A stretch of DNA of 60,305 nucleotides. Source: Alphaproteobacteria bacterium (lineage in GTDB: Bacteria; Pseudomonadota; Alphaproteobacteria; ATCC43930; CGMCC-115725). Below, one piece after another: positions 17,658-26,517 of this stretch. The DNA lies in assembly GCA_021325525.1 (NCBI GenBank), contig JAJPHB010000004.1, positions 1-60,305 on the forward strand, read 5' to 3'. A program made the translations under genes and the position numbers. The notes below the pieces were generated by a model, which had not been told where the DNA came from, ran no database searches, and worked only from the letters and a program-made list of their open reading frames with translations. Every line of letters starts with the position of its first letter. The first letter of the stretch is position 1.

Positions 17658-17861
17658 ATGCCGATCGCGCCGGGACCAGTGACGCAGCCGCCGCTTCCGG
17701 CGGCGCCGCAGATCGTGCCGCAGGGCCAGCGGGTGGTGCCGGTCGAACCGGCGCGGCGCGTGACCGCGAACAAGCGGGCCGAGAAGGCCGGCATCGACGA
17801 AGATCGGAAGAAGCGGCGCCAAGACGGCGATCGCGGCGGCGTGCTCGATCTCGAAGTCTGA
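17658..17861 (+). CDS. Small conserved-looking hydrophilic protein, function unknown
   Basis: 67 residues with an ATG nine bases after an AGGAG ribosome-binding site, which argues that it is translated. It has a Pro-rich N terminus ([14 protein letters not shown]), a basic centre ([16 protein letters not shown]) and ends GGVLDLEV. No signal peptide, membrane segment or known domain is seen. It is divergent from DUF2336 and lies just downstream of the perfect CtrA box, so it may be a cell-cycle-controlled small protein. I do not recognise it. Confidence 0.6.
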   Translation: MPIAPGPVTQPPLPAAPQIVPQGQRVVPVEPARRVTANKRAEKAGIDEDRKKRRQDGDRGGVLDLEV

Positions 17862-17917
17862 GGCGAGCAACGTCGCCGGCCTTGCCGGGGGCGGCGGGCT
17901 TCGCCACAGTAGCGGCG

Positions 17918-18457
17918 ATGGCCGACGATCGGAAAGGGCGCGGTCCCAGCGTCATGCTCGTCCCCGAGGGCGACACTCGGGAGCGCCTGGTGTGCCCCGA
18001 TTGCGGCTTCATCAATTACGAGAACCCGAAGATCGTCGTCGGCTCGGTCGTCACCTATGAGGACCGGGTGCTCCTCTGCCGCCGTGCCATCAACCCGCGC
18101 CGCGGCTTCTGGACCTTGCCTGCAGGGTATCTCGAGCTCAATGAATCGGCGGCGGAGGGGGCGCGACGCGAGGCGCGCGAGGAGGCGCAGGCCGATATCG
18201 CCATCGACGGGCTGCTCGCCGTCTACAGCATTCCCCGGATCAGCCAGGTTCAGCTCATCTACCGCGCGCATCTGCGGCGTCCGGAATTCGCGGCGGGAGT
18301 GGAAAGCCTCGAGGTCGGCCTGTTCGGCTGGTCGGAGATTCCCTGGGACGAGCTGGCTTTTCCCTCGGTCCGCTGGGCGCTCGATCACTTCCGCGAAGCC
18401 GGCGCGACGCGGGACTACGCGGCGCGCAGCAATCCCGGCATTCCGGACGGCCTCTGA
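17918..18457 (+). CDS. NUDIX hydrolase with short N-terminal zinc-binding motif
   Basis: 179 residues from the ATG at 17918; an earlier in-frame start at 17882 lacks support. The N terminus has [15 protein letters not shown], a single CxxC of the kind found in NudC/YjhB-like NUDIX proteins. The NUDIX box runs GYLELNES followed by REAREEAQA; the glycine normally near the end of the box is replaced. Such enzymes hydrolyse nucleoside diphosphates linked to another group, for example ADP-ribose or NADH. The C terminus converges with ftsY, nine bases apart. Confidence 0.85.
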   Translation: MADDRKGRGPSVMLVPEGDTRERLVCPDCGFINYENPKIVVGSVVTYEDRVLLCRRAINPRRGFWTLPAGYLELNESAAEGARREAREEAQADIAIDGLLAVYSIPRISQVQLIYRAHLRRPEFAAGVESLEVGLFGWSEIPWDELAFPSVRWALDHFREAGATRDYAARSNPGIPDGL

Positions 18458-18466
18458 CGGCGGACT

Positions 18467-19399
18467 TTAAGCGGAAAGGCCGACCAGGCTTTTCGCGAAC
18501 GCCTCGGCTTCGAAGGGGCGCAGATCCTCGGCGCTCTCGCCGACGCCGATGGCGTGCACCGGGATGCCGTATTTTTCGGCGAGGGAAACCAGGACGCCGC
18601 CGCGCGCCGTCCCGTCGAGCTTCGTCATGACGATGCCGGTGACGCCGATCATGTCGCGGAAGGTCTCGGCCTGGGCATGCGCATTCTGGCCCGTCGTCGC
18701 GTCGAGCACGAGAAGGACGCTGTGCGGCGCCGCCGGGTCGAGCTTCTTGATGACGCGAACGATCTTCTGCAGCTCGGCCATGAGGTCGGCCTTGTTGTGA
18801 AGCCGCCCCGCCGTGTCGATGAGCAGCACATCGGCGCCGCTCGCCTTCGCGTCGGCGAGAGCGTCATAGGCGAGACCCGCGGCGTCGGCGCCTTGCGGCC
18901 GCGTCACCACCGTGGCGCCGGTGCGCTCACCCCAGATGCGGAGCTGCTCGACGGCGGCGGCGCGGAAGGTGTCGCCCGCCGCCAGCACCACGCCGAGCCC
19001 CTCGTCGCGGTACTGCTTGGCGAGCTTGGCGATCGTGGTCGTCTTGCCGCTGCCGTTGACCCCGACGACGAGGACGACGTGCGGCTTCAGACTGGAGTCG
19101 ATGCGGAGCGGCTTCGCCACCGGCTCCAGCAGACGTGCCACCTCGGCGGCAATCGCGGCTTTGACCTCGTCGGTCGTGACTTCCTGGTTGAAGCGGGTGC
19201 GGCGCAGCGTCCCCGTCACCTCGGAGGCCATGCCGAGGCTCATATCGGTGGCGATGAGCAGCTCCTCCAGCTCCTCCAGCGAGGCGTCGTCGAGACGGCG
19301 GCGGGTGAAGATCGTGCCGATGCCCTCGGCAAGGCGGCTCGATGAGCGCGACAACCCCGCCTTGAGGCGCTGCAGCCACGACCGCTTCTCTTCGCTCAT
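18467..19399 (-). CDS. ftsY: Signal recognition particle receptor FtsY
   Basis: 310 residues from the ATG at 19399. The NG GTPase domain is complete: G1 GVNGSGKTT at 113-121, GDTFRAAAVEQL, G3 DTAGRLHNK, TKLDGTARGG and the C-terminal GVGESAEDLRPF. The long acidic A domain of E. coli FtsY is missing, leaving only a short basic N-terminal helix for membrane contact, as is common in alphaproteobacteria. It docks Ffh-ribosome complexes at the membrane. Start and mtaB stop overlap as ATGA, so it is the last gene of dapF-mtaB-ftsY. Confidence 0.96.
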   Translation of the reverse strand: MSEEKRSWLQRLKAGLSRSSSRLAEGIGTIFTRRRLDDASLEELEELLIATDMSLGMASEVTGTLRRTRFNQEVTTDEVKAAIAAEVARLLEPVAKPLRIDSSLKPHVVLVVGVNGSGKTTTIAKLAKQYRDEGLGVVLAAGDTFRAAAVEQLRIWGERTGATVVTRPQGADAAGLAYDALADAKASGADVLLIDTAGRLHNKADLMAELQKIVRVIKKLDPAAPHSVLLVLDATTGQNAHAQAETFRDMIGVTGIVMTKLDGTARGGVLVSLAEKYGIPVHAIGVGESAEDLRPFEAEAFAKSLVGLSA

Positions 19400-20697
19400 G
19401 GGGCGAGAGCCTCGCCGAGGAGGGCGTCTCCGGACCGGCCGGTCAGCCGCGCCGAGACGATGGCGCCGTCTTCGCCACCTGAAGCGAGCCGCACCTTGGC
19501 GTAATTTTCGCTGTGGCCGCAGCCCTCGCGCTCGAGGAGCACACGGGCGGTCGTGCCGATCTGCGCCTCGAGCCACTCCTCGTGCTGCTTCTTCCCAACC
19601 GCGCGCAGCCGTGCCGCCCGTTCGCGGATGATGGGCCGTGGCACCTGCGGCATCCGCGCTGCCGGCGTCCCGGGCCGCGGGCTGTACGGGAAGACGTGCA
19701 GATGGCTGAGCTTCGCCTCCGTGACAAAGGCGAGCGTCTTCTCGAACATCGCCTCAGTCTCGGTCGGGAAGCCGGCGATGAGGTCGGCGCCGAGAGCGAG
19801 GCCGGGGCGCAGGCGCCGCGCGCGCTCGCAGGCGGCGAGCGCGTCGGCGCGGCTGTGGCGACGCTTCATGCGCTTCAGGACGAGGTCATCGCCCGCCTGG
19901 ATCGAGAGATGGAGATGCGGCATCAGCCGCTCCTCCTCGGCGATGAGCCGCCACAGCTCGTCATCGATCTCGACGGGGTCGAGCGAGGAGAGGCGAAGGC
20001 GCGGCAGCTCCGGGACGAGCGCCAGCAGCCGCCGAACCAGCTGACCCAAGCCCGGCCGACCCGGCAGGTCGGCGCCGAAGGCGGTGAGGTCGACGCCGCT
20101 CAGCACGATTTCGCGGCAGCCGCCCGCGAGCGACGTCCGTACCGCCTCGACGACCGCGCCGATCGGCACCGACCGGCTGTTTCCGCGACCATAGGGGATG
20201 ATGCAGAAGGTGCAGCGGTGGTCGCAGCCCTGCTGCACCTGGAGGACCGCGCGCGCCCGCCCGGCGAAGCCGTCGAGAAGATGCGCCGCCGTCTCGCGGA
20301 CCGCCATGATGTCGCCGACGGCGACAGCCGCTCCTTTCCCTTCCTCGCTGCGAAGAGAGAGGCGGTGTGGTCGAGGCAGGCTCTGGAAAGCTGCGGCATA
20401 GCTCTCGCCCCGCAGCTTCTCCTCATTGCCGAGAACGAGATCGACTTCCGGCATCGCGGCGTAGCGCTCGGGGGCGATCTGCGCGGCGCAGCCGGTCACG
20501 ATGATGCGCGCATCCGGCCGCTCGCGGCGGGCACGGCGGATCGCCTGCCGGGCCTGACGCTCCGCTTCCGCCGTCACGGCGCAGGTGTTGACGATGACGG
20601 CGTCGGCGAGGCCGGCGTTCAGCGCCTCGCGGCGCATGATCTCGGATTCATAGGCGTTGAGGCGGCAGCCGAAGGTGAGGATCGCGAGATCCGGCAT
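19396..20697 (-). CDS. mtaB: tRNA (N6-threonylcarbamoyladenosine 37) methylthiotransferase MtaB
   Basis: 433 residues. The MiaB/RimO/MtaB layout is clear: an N-terminal UPF0004 domain with Cys11, Cys39 and Cys70 for one 4Fe-4S cluster, a radical-SAM domain with the CxxxCxxC triad at Cys158, Cys162 and Cys165 (QQGCDHRCTFC), and a C-terminal TRAM-like domain. MtaB adds a methylthio group to t6A37 in ANN-decoding tRNAs. The N terminus ILTFGCRLNAYESE, with R-L-N rather than the MiaB form, favours MtaB. It starts 4 bases after dapF and overlaps ftsY by 4 bases. Confidence 0.93.
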   Translation of the reverse strand: MPDLAILTFGCRLNAYESEIMRREALNAGLADAVIVNTCAVTAEAERQARQAIRRARRERPDARIIVTGCAAQIAPERYAAMPEVDLVLGNEEKLRGESYAAAFQSLPRPHRLSLRSEEGKGAAVAVGDIMAVRETAAHLLDGFAGRARAVLQVQQGCDHRCTFCIIPYGRGNSRSVPIGAVVEAVRTSLAGGCREIVLSGVDLTAFGADLPGRPGLGQLVRRLLALVPELPRLRLSSLDPVEIDDELWRLIAEEERLMPHLHLSIQAGDDLVLKRMKRRHSRADALAACERARRLRPGLALGADLIAGFPTETEAMFEKTLAFVTEAKLSHLHVFPYSPRPGTPAARMPQVPRPIIRERAARLRAVGKKQHEEWLEAQIGTTARVLLEREGCGHSENYAKVRLASGGEDGAIVSARLTGRSGDALLGEALAP

Positions 20698-20701
20698 CGC
20701 G

Positions 20702-21535
20702 TCAGTCGAGGAGGCTCGGGTCGATGATGCCGGAAAAGCTCGTCGCCACCGGCCCCGTCATCAGAACGTGGCCGTCGGCGAGCCATTCGAGCTCGAGCAC
20801 GCCGCCATCGAGCACGATGTCGACGCGGCGCCCGGTGAGACCGCGGCGATGGGCAGCGACCGCTGTAGCGCAAGCGCCAGTGCCGCAGGCGCGCGTGATC
20901 CCGACGCCGCGCTCCCAGACGCGCAGGCGCAACCGGTCCGGTGCCAGGAGCTGCGCCACCTCGATATTGGCGCGTTCGGGGAAAATGGGGTGATGCTCGA
21001 GCTGCGGCCCGAGCGCCGGGAGGTCGATCGCCGCCGCATCGGCGACGAAGAAAGTCGCGTGCGGATTGCCTATATTCGTGCAGACCGGGTCGGCCAAGGG
21101 GCCGAGCTCAAGCGGCACGTGCAGCGTGTCCGTGGGGTCCCGCAGCGGGATGTCGCGCCAGTCGAGCCGCGCCTGTCCCATATCGACCGAGATGCGTCCC
21201 TCGGAAGCGGGACGGGCCAGGAGCAGCCCGGCATTCGTCTCGACGACGACCCTGTCGCGCCCGCTCTCGCGCATGACGAGCGCGGCGACGCAGCGTGTCG
21301 CATTGCCGCAGGCATCGACCTCGCCGCCATCGGCGTTGCGGATGCGCATGAAGATGTCGGCGCCAGGGCTGGTCGGCGCTTCCATGGTGATGAGCTGGTC
21401 GCAGCCGATTCCGGTGCGCCGGTCGGCGATTGCGCGCGCCCGCCCTTCATCGAGCGGAAAGGGCGTCCGGCGCGCATCGAGAACGACGAAATCGTTGCCG
21501 AGGCCGTGCATCTTGACGAAGGCGGGGGCGCTCAT
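20702..21535 (-). CDS. dapF: Diaminopimelate epimerase
   Basis: 277 residues. The two catalytic cysteines sit at Cys76 in DACGNATRC and Cys217 in RACGTGACA, in the two mirror halves of the epimerase fold. It converts LL- to meso-diaminopimelate for lysine and peptidoglycan synthesis. The N terminus [15 protein letters not shown] is diagnostic. It is the first gene of a tight leftward operon with mtaB and ftsY, an order commonly seen in rhizobial genomes close to ffh. Confidence 0.96.
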   Translation of the reverse strand: MSAPAFVKMHGLGNDFVVLDARRTPFPLDEGRARAIADRRTGIGCDQLITMEAPTSPGADIFMRIRNADGGEVDACGNATRCVAALVMRESGRDRVVVETNAGLLLARPASEGRISVDMGQARLDWRDIPLRDPTDTLHVPLELGPLADPVCTNIGNPHATFFVADAAAIDLPALGPQLEHHPIFPERANIEVAQLLAPDRLRLRVWERGVGITRACGTGACATAVAAHRRGLTGRRVDIVLDGGVLELEWLADGHVLMTGPVATSFSGIIDPSLLD

Positions 21536-21600
21536 GGCTGCCGCTTATATGGCGCGCGGCCGCGGCCTGTCCAACGGAATGGCAGGGCTGTTGCGTTCGA

Positions 21601-21636
21601 TCAAAAGAAAGAACGCCCCGCCGCTAGGGCGGGGCG
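21601..21636 (-). terminator. Rho-independent terminator, leftward
   Basis: A perfect 9-bp stem, CGCCCCGCC at 21614-21622 and GGCGGGGCG at 21628-21636, has a 5-base loop. On the minus strand it is followed by TTCTTTCTTTTG (21613-21602). The opposite strand has no T tract. It lies between ppa and dapF, so it ends ppa transcription and insulates the dapF operon. Confidence 0.8.
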
Positions 21637-21769
21637 AGTACGGGGGAACCATCCAGAGGGCGCCTGAGGCGTCCCTCTCGACAGCGTCGATCATCGGCGA
21701 AGCGAGGTTTCAGTGAGATGGCGTCCGCATTAAAAACAATTCATCAGATGCGTCCGGTGCGGCGCAGCC

Positions 21770-22300
21770 TCATCCGCCGGCCGCGCGGTCGATCGCGGCG
21801 CGGATGAGATCGGCGGCCTCCTCGGCCCCCACCCAGCGCACGATCGTCACCCATTTGCCCTTCTCCAGATCTTTGTAGTGGCGGAAGAAATGCGCGATCT
21901 GATCGCACAGAATGGACGGCAGATCGCGAAAGCTGCGGATGCCGCTGTAATAGGGGTGCAGCGCGTCGACGGGGACGGCCAGGACTTTCTCATCGGGCCC
22001 GGCCTCGTCTTCCATCAAGAGGGCACCGACCGGGCGCGAGCGGATGATGGCGCCGGGCACCACTGGGGTGGTGCCGACGACGATGACATCGCAGGGATCG
22101 CCATCGGCCGCGAGGGTGTGCGGAATGAAACCGTAATTGCCGGGATAGAACATCGCCGTGTGCAGGAAGCGGTCGACCCGGAGCGCTCCCGATTCCTTGT
22201 CGATCTCGTATTTCACCGGGAAGCCGCCCTGCGGGATTTCGACCACGACGTTGATGTCGAAAGGCGGATCCTTTCCGATCGCGATCTTCTCCAGATTCAT
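21770..22300 (-). CDS. ppa: Inorganic pyrophosphatase (family I)
   Basis: 176 residues. The family I signature DGDPCDV gives metal ligands Asp66, Asp68 and Asp71, and the FYPGNYGFIPHT stretch is standard. The enzyme hydrolyses pyrophosphate from biosynthetic reactions in the cytosol. It is a single-gene unit on the minus strand, followed about 130 bases later by a strong terminator and preceded by the gene for a secreted Lys/Ala-rich protein. Confidence 0.96.
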   Translation of the reverse strand: MNLEKIAIGKDPPFDINVVVEIPQGGFPVKYEIDKESGALRVDRFLHTAMFYPGNYGFIPHTLAADGDPCDVIVVGTTPVVPGAIIRSRPVGALLMEDEAGPDEKVLAVPVDALHPYYSGIRSFRDLPSILCDQIAHFFRHYKDLEKGKWVTIVRWVGAEEAADLIRAAIDRAAGG

Positions 22301-22382
22301 GCGGGCCTCCCGACAGCAGCGCGGCGTCGCTAATCGCTAACGCGGAGAGGCCGGCTCGGATGCCATGCTGCGAAGACAAGGC

Positions 22383-22412
22383 GAGGGCGACGGGCGGCGC
22401 CCCGTCACCCTC
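22383..22412 (-). terminator. Possible terminator hairpin after the Lys/Ala-rich secreted protein
   Basis: Twelve-base arms GAGGGCGACGGG and CCCGTCACCCTC flank a 6-base loop. The only mispair on the plus strand becomes a G-U pair on the minus strand, favouring leftward function. The following minus-strand sequence GCCTTGTCTTC is only moderately T-rich. Confidence 0.45.
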
Positions 22413-22438
22413 ACCCGTCGGCACCGCGCGTGAAGGTG

Positions 22439-22804
22439 CTACAGCTTCTTTGCCGGGGCCTCAGTGCCGGTGGCGCCCGGTTTCTGCGCGTTGGCGGCTC
22501 CGCCAGCATTCGCCTTGGCGGAAGCCGCGGTGGTCGTCGTCTGGCCGGCGGCCTGCTTCTTGGCGAAGCGAGGCGCTTTGTGCGGCGCGGTCTTGCCGCC
22601 GGCCTTCTCGAAGGCCGCCTTCTTCTCCGCCGGCGTCGCCTTGATGGCTCCCGGCTGCTTCAGGTTCTGCTGGTTCTGCGTCTCGCTCGCCGCCGCGCTT
22701 GCTTCGGCCGGCTTCGCCGCAGGCGCCGTCTGCGCCATGGCGAGGCCGCAGGCGAGCGGCAGCGCCATCCCGGCAAGGAGGAGCGATTTCAATTTGCTGG
22801 CCAT
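22439..22804 (-). CDS. Secreted Lys/Ala-rich low-complexity protein
   Basis: 121 residues from the ATG at 22804. A signal peptide runs MASKLKSLLLAGMALPLACGLAMA with cleavage expected after AMA. The mature part is Ala, Lys, Gln and Thr rich with the segment PAEKKAAFEKAGGKTAPHK. No catalytic motif is present. Similar phasin-like or PsiF-like short repeats (KPAEKKAAF) occur in small periplasmic proteins, but the match is too weak to name. It is divergent from the small ORF at 23065. Confidence 0.65.
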   Translation of the reverse strand: MASKLKSLLLAGMALPLACGLAMAQTAPAAKPAEASAAASETQNQQNLKQPGAIKATPAEKKAAFEKAGGKTAPHKAPRFAKKQAAGQTTTTAASAKANAGGAANAQKPGATGTEAPAKKL

Positions 22805-22996
22805 GTCTGTCGTTCCGATGCTGTTTGCGTCTCCGTCCGACGCCCGAGCAGAACGATGCGGCTTCACGCGCTAGTCCATGGAAAACCGAAGGTATTCTCT
22901 GGGCGGAATTGTGGCGGCCGGAGCCGGCGCGCTGAGCGCTCGCCGTGCCGTCGCCCGGCCGCGCAAAGCGGATCGCGGCAAACCAAACATGGGTTA

Positions 22997-23024
22997 TTGC
23001 AACGAAACCGTGCGGAGCTAGCAT
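22997..23024 (+). promoter_or_regulatory. Candidate promoter for the small ORF at 23065
   Basis: TTGCAA at 22997-23002 and TAGCAT at 23019-23024 are spaced by 16 bases, giving a transcription start near 23031. This lies in the 260-base divergent region between two small genes. Pattern only. Confidence 0.35.
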
Positions 23025-23064
23025 CGCCCTATTCCGAAAGGAGCATCGTTCAGGGGGCTCCTCC

Positions 23065-23295
23065 ATGCCGACGGTCGAGATCAGGTTCGCTTGTCCTGGC
23101 GGTCTTGCCGACGAGTTGCGGGAGATGCGCGTTTGGCTCGACCAGCACCGCTGCGAGCCGTCGCGATTTCTTTATGATCTCGAGAACGGCGAGGCCGTGA
23201 TCCGCCTCGATTTCAAGATTACCCGGGAAGCCGATGCTTTCGCGGCGCGGTTCGATGGGCGCATCGTCTCGGCCCTCGATCATCAGGGCGCTTGA
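23065..23295 (+). CDS. Small hypothetical protein
   Basis: 76 residues from the ATG at 23065, with GGGGG shortly upstream. The sequence is mixed and globular in character (VEIRFACPGGLADELREMRVWLD, then CEPSRFLYDLENGEAVIRLDFK), suggesting a small alpha/beta fold. The DFKITREADAFAARFDGRI tail is also ordered-looking. Codon use resembles its neighbours. It precedes the ffh promoter by 30 bases. No family is recognised. Confidence 0.55.
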   Translation: MPTVEIRFACPGGLADELREMRVWLDQHRCEPSRFLYDLENGEAVIRLDFKITREADAFAARFDGRIVSALDHQGA

Positions 23296-23324
23296 GGCCG
23301 CCTCAAGCCGAGCCGGACAATCGA

Positions 23325-23353
23325 TTGACAGAATTGGGCCTGGTGCCTATGGT
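23325..23353 (+). promoter_or_regulatory. Strong sigma70-type promoter of the ffh-rplS cluster
   Basis: A perfect TTGACA at 23325-23330 is followed 17 bases later by TATGGT at 23348-23353. The expected start point near 23360 leaves a leader of about 93 bases before ffh. It is the best-matched promoter in the window and fits constitutive expression of SRP and ribosomal genes. Confidence 0.7.
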
Positions 23354-23356
23354 CGC

Positions 23357-23376
23357 CGCGCTTCCAAGGAAGCGCG
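23357..23376 (+). repeat. 20-base perfect palindrome at the ffh transcription start
   Basis: The sequence CGCGCTTCCAAGGAAGCGCG reads the same on both strands. It begins 4 bases after the -10 hexamer, so it is either an operator overlapping +1 or a hairpin at the very 5' end of the mRNA (8-bp stem, 4-base loop). Confidence 0.6.
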
Positions 23377-23452
23377 TCACCGGATGTCGTCCCGCCAGTC
23401 CGCGAGTTTCGCGCACTGGCGCATTTGTGTTTCGCCAAGTGAGGCCGCCATC

Positions 23453-24841
23453 ATGTTCGACAGCCTGAGCAACCGCCTCGGCGAGGTGTTCGACCGGCTG
23501 CGCAAGCGCGGCGCGTTGCGCGAGGACGATGTCGCAACGGCACTGCGCGAGATCCGCATCGCCCTGCTCGAGGCCGACGTGGCGCTTCCCGTCGTCAAGG
23601 AGTTCGTCAACGCCGTCCGCGAGAAGGCGGTCGGCCAAGAGGTGCTGCGCTCGGTGACGCCGGCGCAGATGGTGGTCAAGATCGTCCATGACCACCTCGT
23701 CGAGACGCTGGGCGGCGCCGGCGAGGCCGGGCTCGAGCTTAATGCCGTGCCGCCGGTCGTCGTCATGATGGTCGGCTTGCAGGGTTCGGGCAAGACGACG
23801 AGCGCCGCCAAGATCGCGCTGCGCCTCAAGAGTCGCGAGCGCAAGAAGGTCCTGCTCGCCTCCCTCGATGTGCAGCGTCCGGCGGCGCAAGAGCAGCTCG
23901 CCGTTCTCGCCCGCCAGATCGGCGTCGCCGCGCTTCCCGTCATCGCCGGGGAGAAGCCGGTCGCGATTGCCCGCCGCGCCCTCGATACGGGGCGCCGCGA
24001 GGGCTACGATATCGTCATTCTCGATACGGCCGGCCGCCTCCACATCAATGAAGAGCTGATGCTCGAAGTGGCGGCCGTGCGCGATGCGGCGCGGCCGACC
24101 GAGACGCTGCTCGTCGCCGACGCGCTCACCGGCCAAGACGCCGTCAACGTTGCCAAGAGCTTCAGCGAGCGGATCGGGGTCACAGGCATCGTGCTGACCC
24201 GCATCGACGGCGACGCCCGCGGCGGCGCCGCGCTCTCGATGCGCCAGATCACCGGCAAGCCCATCAAATTCGTCGGCACCGGCGAGAAAATCGAGGCGCT
24301 GGAGCCCTTCCATGCCGAGCGCATCGCTGGCCGCATCCTCGATATGGGCGACGTCGTCAGCCTGGTCGAGAAGGCGGCCGAGACGATCGACCAGGAGGAA
24401 GCGGCGAAGCTCGCCGCCAAGATGCAGAAGGGGAGCTTCGATCTGGACGATCTCGCCAATCAGCTGCGCCAGCTGCGCAAAATGGGCGGGATGAGCGGCA
24501 TGATGGGGTTGCTCCCCGGAATCGGCAAGATCAAGAAGCAGCTCGCCGAAGCCAATATCGACGACCGCATCATCAAGCGTCAGGAGGCGATCATCTCCTC
24601 GATGACGAAGGCCGAGCGGCGCAATCCGAAGCTGCTCAACGCCTCGCGGCGTCTGCGCATCGCCGCCGGCTCCGGCACCTCGGTTCCCGACATCAACCGC
24701 CTCCTGAAGCAGTATCAGGACATGGCGCATATGATGAAGAAGGCCGCGAAGCTCGGTAAAAAGGGCTTGGCCCGCCATGGCCTTGCCGGTCTCCTGCCGC
24801 CCGGCATGGGCGGCGGCGGATTCGGCGGCTTCCGCGGGTGA
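23453..24841 (+). CDS. ffh: Signal recognition particle protein Ffh
   Basis: 462 residues from the ATG at 23453; an in-frame ATG at 23384 is rejected because the family begins MFDSL. The N domain is followed by the GTPase with GLQGSGKTTSAAK, DVQRPAAQEQL, DTAGRLHINEEL and TRIDGDARGGAAL, then the methionine-rich M domain (LRKMGGMSGMMGLLPG) and the SRP-RNA motif region ending SGTSVPDINRLLKQY. It binds signal sequences of nascent membrane proteins and hands them to FtsY. It heads the rightward cluster with rpsP, rimM, trmD and rplS. Confidence 0.97.
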   Translation: MFDSLSNRLGEVFDRLRKRGALREDDVATALREIRIALLEADVALPVVKEFVNAVREKAVGQEVLRSVTPAQMVVKIVHDHLVETLGGAGEAGLELNAVPPVVVMMVGLQGSGKTTSAAKIALRLKSRERKKVLLASLDVQRPAAQEQLAVLARQIGVAALPVIAGEKPVAIARRALDTGRREGYDIVILDTAGRLHINEELMLEVAAVRDAARPTETLLVADALTGQDAVNVAKSFSERIGVTGIVLTRIDGDARGGAALSMRQITGKPIKFVGTGEKIEALEPFHAERIAGRILDMGDVVSLVEKAAETIDQEEAAKLAAKMQKGSFDLDDLANQLRQLRKMGGMSGMMGLLPGIGKIKKQLAEANIDDRIIKRQEAIISSMTKAERRNPKLLNASRRLRIAAGSGTSVPDINRLLKQYQDMAHMMKKAAKLGKKGLARHGLAGLLPPGMGGGGFGGFRG

Positions 24842-24874
24842 TTTGCCAGCAACGATGTTGATGAAAGGAGCTCA

Positions 24875-25234
24875 ATGTCCCTCAAGATCCGCCTGAGCCG
24901 CGGCGGCGCCAAGAAGCGGCCCTTCTATTCGATCGTCGTCGCCGATTCGCGCAGCCCGCGCGACGGCCGCTTCATCGAGAAGCTCGGCACCTACAATCCG
25001 ATGCGCGAGAAGGGCCATGCCGAACGGCTCGTCCTCAAGGAGGAGCGCATCAGGCACTGGCTCGGGGTCGGCGCGTTGCCGACCGACCGTGTCGCCCGCT
25101 TTTTCGGCGACGCCGGCATCCTGAAGGCGCCGGAGCGCCGCGAGACGCCGAAGAAATCGGCGCCGAAGGCGAAGGCGCAGGAGCGCCTGAAGGCGGCGGC
25201 CGAAGCGGCGAAGGCGGCGGCGCCCGAGGCCTGA
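24875..25234 (+). CDS. rpsP: 30S ribosomal protein S16
   Basis: 119 residues with an AAAGGAG ribosome-binding site six bases before the ATG. The N terminus [20 protein letters not shown] and LGTYNPM are the S16 hallmarks. The C terminus after about residue 85 is a Lys/Ala-rich extension, which is usual in alphaproteobacteria. It is needed for 30S assembly. It lies 33 bases after ffh and 11 before rimM. Confidence 0.97.
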   Translation: MSLKIRLSRGGAKKRPFYSIVVADSRSPRDGRFIEKLGTYNPMREKGHAERLVLKEERIRHWLGVGALPTDRVARFFGDAGILKAPERRETPKKSAPKAKAQERLKAAAEAAKAAAPEA

Positions 25235-25245
25235 CGAAGGCGCCG

Positions 25246-25782
25246 ATGGCGGCGGGGCCGCAGGCGCGCATCTGCCTCGGCGCCATCACCGGCGCGCAGG
25301 GCGTGCGCGGGGCGGTGCGGATCAAATCCTTCACCGCTCGGCCCGAGGATGTCGCCGCCTATGGCCCGGTCGAAGACGAAAGCGGCACGCGGCGCTTCGT
25401 CCTGCGCCTCGTCGGGCGGGCCAAGGGCGTCGTCCTTGCCAAGATCGCCGGCATCGAGGACCGCGATGCCGCCGAGGCGCTGAAGGGCATCCGGCTCTAT
25501 GTCGCGCGGAGCGCGCTGCCGCCGGCCGAGGAGGAGGAATACTACCACGCCGACCTCCTCGGCCTCGAAGCCGTTCTCGCCGACGGCACGGTGTTGGGCC
25601 GGGTGCGGGCGGTGCATGATTTCGGCGCCGGCGACAGCCTCGAAGTGGAGCGGCGCCGCGGTCCGGCGATCATGGTGCCGTTCACCAAGGCCGCCGTGCC
25701 GGTGGTCGACATTGCCGGCGGCCGGCTCGTCGTCGATCCGCCGGACGGGCTGCTCGACGAGGCGACGGTGAGGGGATCATGA
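25246..25782 (+). CDS. rimM: Ribosome maturation factor RimM
   Basis: 178 residues. The first half has the RimM barrel start [22 protein letters not shown] and the second the PRC-barrel ([40 protein letters not shown]). RimM binds S19 and assists maturation of the 30S head. Its stop overlaps the trmD start as ATGA, so translation is coupled. Identity is supported by both sequence and order. Confidence 0.95.
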   Translation: MAAGPQARICLGAITGAQGVRGAVRIKSFTARPEDVAAYGPVEDESGTRRFVLRLVGRAKGVVLAKIAGIEDRDAAEALKGIRLYVARSALPPAEEEEYYHADLLGLEAVLADGTVLGRVRAVHDFGAGDSLEVERRRGPAIMVPFTKAAVPVVDIAGGRLVVDPPDGLLDEATVRGS

Positions 25783-26516
25783 GCTGGCAGGCGACGGTGC
25801 TGACGATCTTCCCGGAGATGTTTCCGGGACCGCTGGGCCTGTCGCTCGCCGGCAAGGCGCTGCGCGAGGGGCTGTGGCGGCTCGAAACTGTGGACATCCG
25901 GGATTTTGCGCGCGATAAACACCGCTCCGTGGACGACGCGCCGTTCGGCGGCGGCCCCGGCATGGTGATGCGGCCCGATGTGGTGGATGCCGCGATCACC
26001 GGCGCCGGCGGCTGCGGCCCGCTGGTCTACCTGTCGCCGCGCGGGCGCCTGCTCGATCAGAAGCGGGTGCGGGCGCTGGCGGCAGGGCCGGGAGTGAGGC
26101 TCGTCTGCGGCCGCTTCGAGGGACTCGACGAGCGCCTCCTCGAGGCGCGCCAGGTGGAAGAGGTCAGCCTCGGCGATTTCGTCCTTTCGGGGGGCGAGCC
26201 GGCGGCGATCGCGCTTCTCGACGCCTGCGTTCGGATGCTTCCGGGCGTCGTCGGGGCGGCGAGCAGCCTCGAGGAGGAAAGTTTCGAGCGGGGGTTGCTG
26301 GAATACCCCCACTATACCCGGCCGCAGGAGTGGCAGGGGCGGACCGTTCCGGAGGTCCTGCTGTCCGGGCATCATGAGCGGATACGCGCGTGGCGCCTTG
26401 CCCGCGCGGAGGAGACGACGCGCGAGCGTCGTCCCGATTTGTGGGATCGCTACGTGGCCGCGCGACCCGGCCGGACTGGAACGCCGGCGACGGGTGCAAG
26501 CGGCGAGGAGAAGTGA
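25779..26516 (+). CDS. trmD: tRNA (guanine37-N1)-methyltransferase TrmD
   Basis: 245 residues. The SPOUT trefoil-knot motifs are present: [12 protein letters not shown] at the start, [36 protein letters not shown] and [13 protein letters not shown], with the C-terminal helical domain ending in the [13 protein letters not shown] tRNA-binding segment. It methylates G37 of tRNAs and prevents +1 frameshifting. It is essential in most bacteria. The family usually has about 230-250 residues. Confidence 0.96.
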   Translation: MSWQATVLTIFPEMFPGPLGLSLAGKALREGLWRLETVDIRDFARDKHRSVDDAPFGGGPGMVMRPDVVDAAITGAGGCGPLVYLSPRGRLLDQKRVRALAAGPGVRLVCGRFEGLDERLLEARQVEEVSLGDFVLSGGEPAAIALLDACVRMLPGVVGAASSLEEESFERGLLEYPHYTRPQEWQGRTVPEVLLSGHHERIRAWRLARAEETTRERRPDLWDRYVAARPGRTGTPATGASGEEK

Positions 26517-26517
26517 G

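Noticed and set aside
21656-21679. Second hairpin (gagggcgcc / ggcgtccctc) between ppa and dapF
   Set aside because: The stem is bulged and lacks a T tract; the neighbouring 9-bp hairpin with T tract is the convincing terminator.
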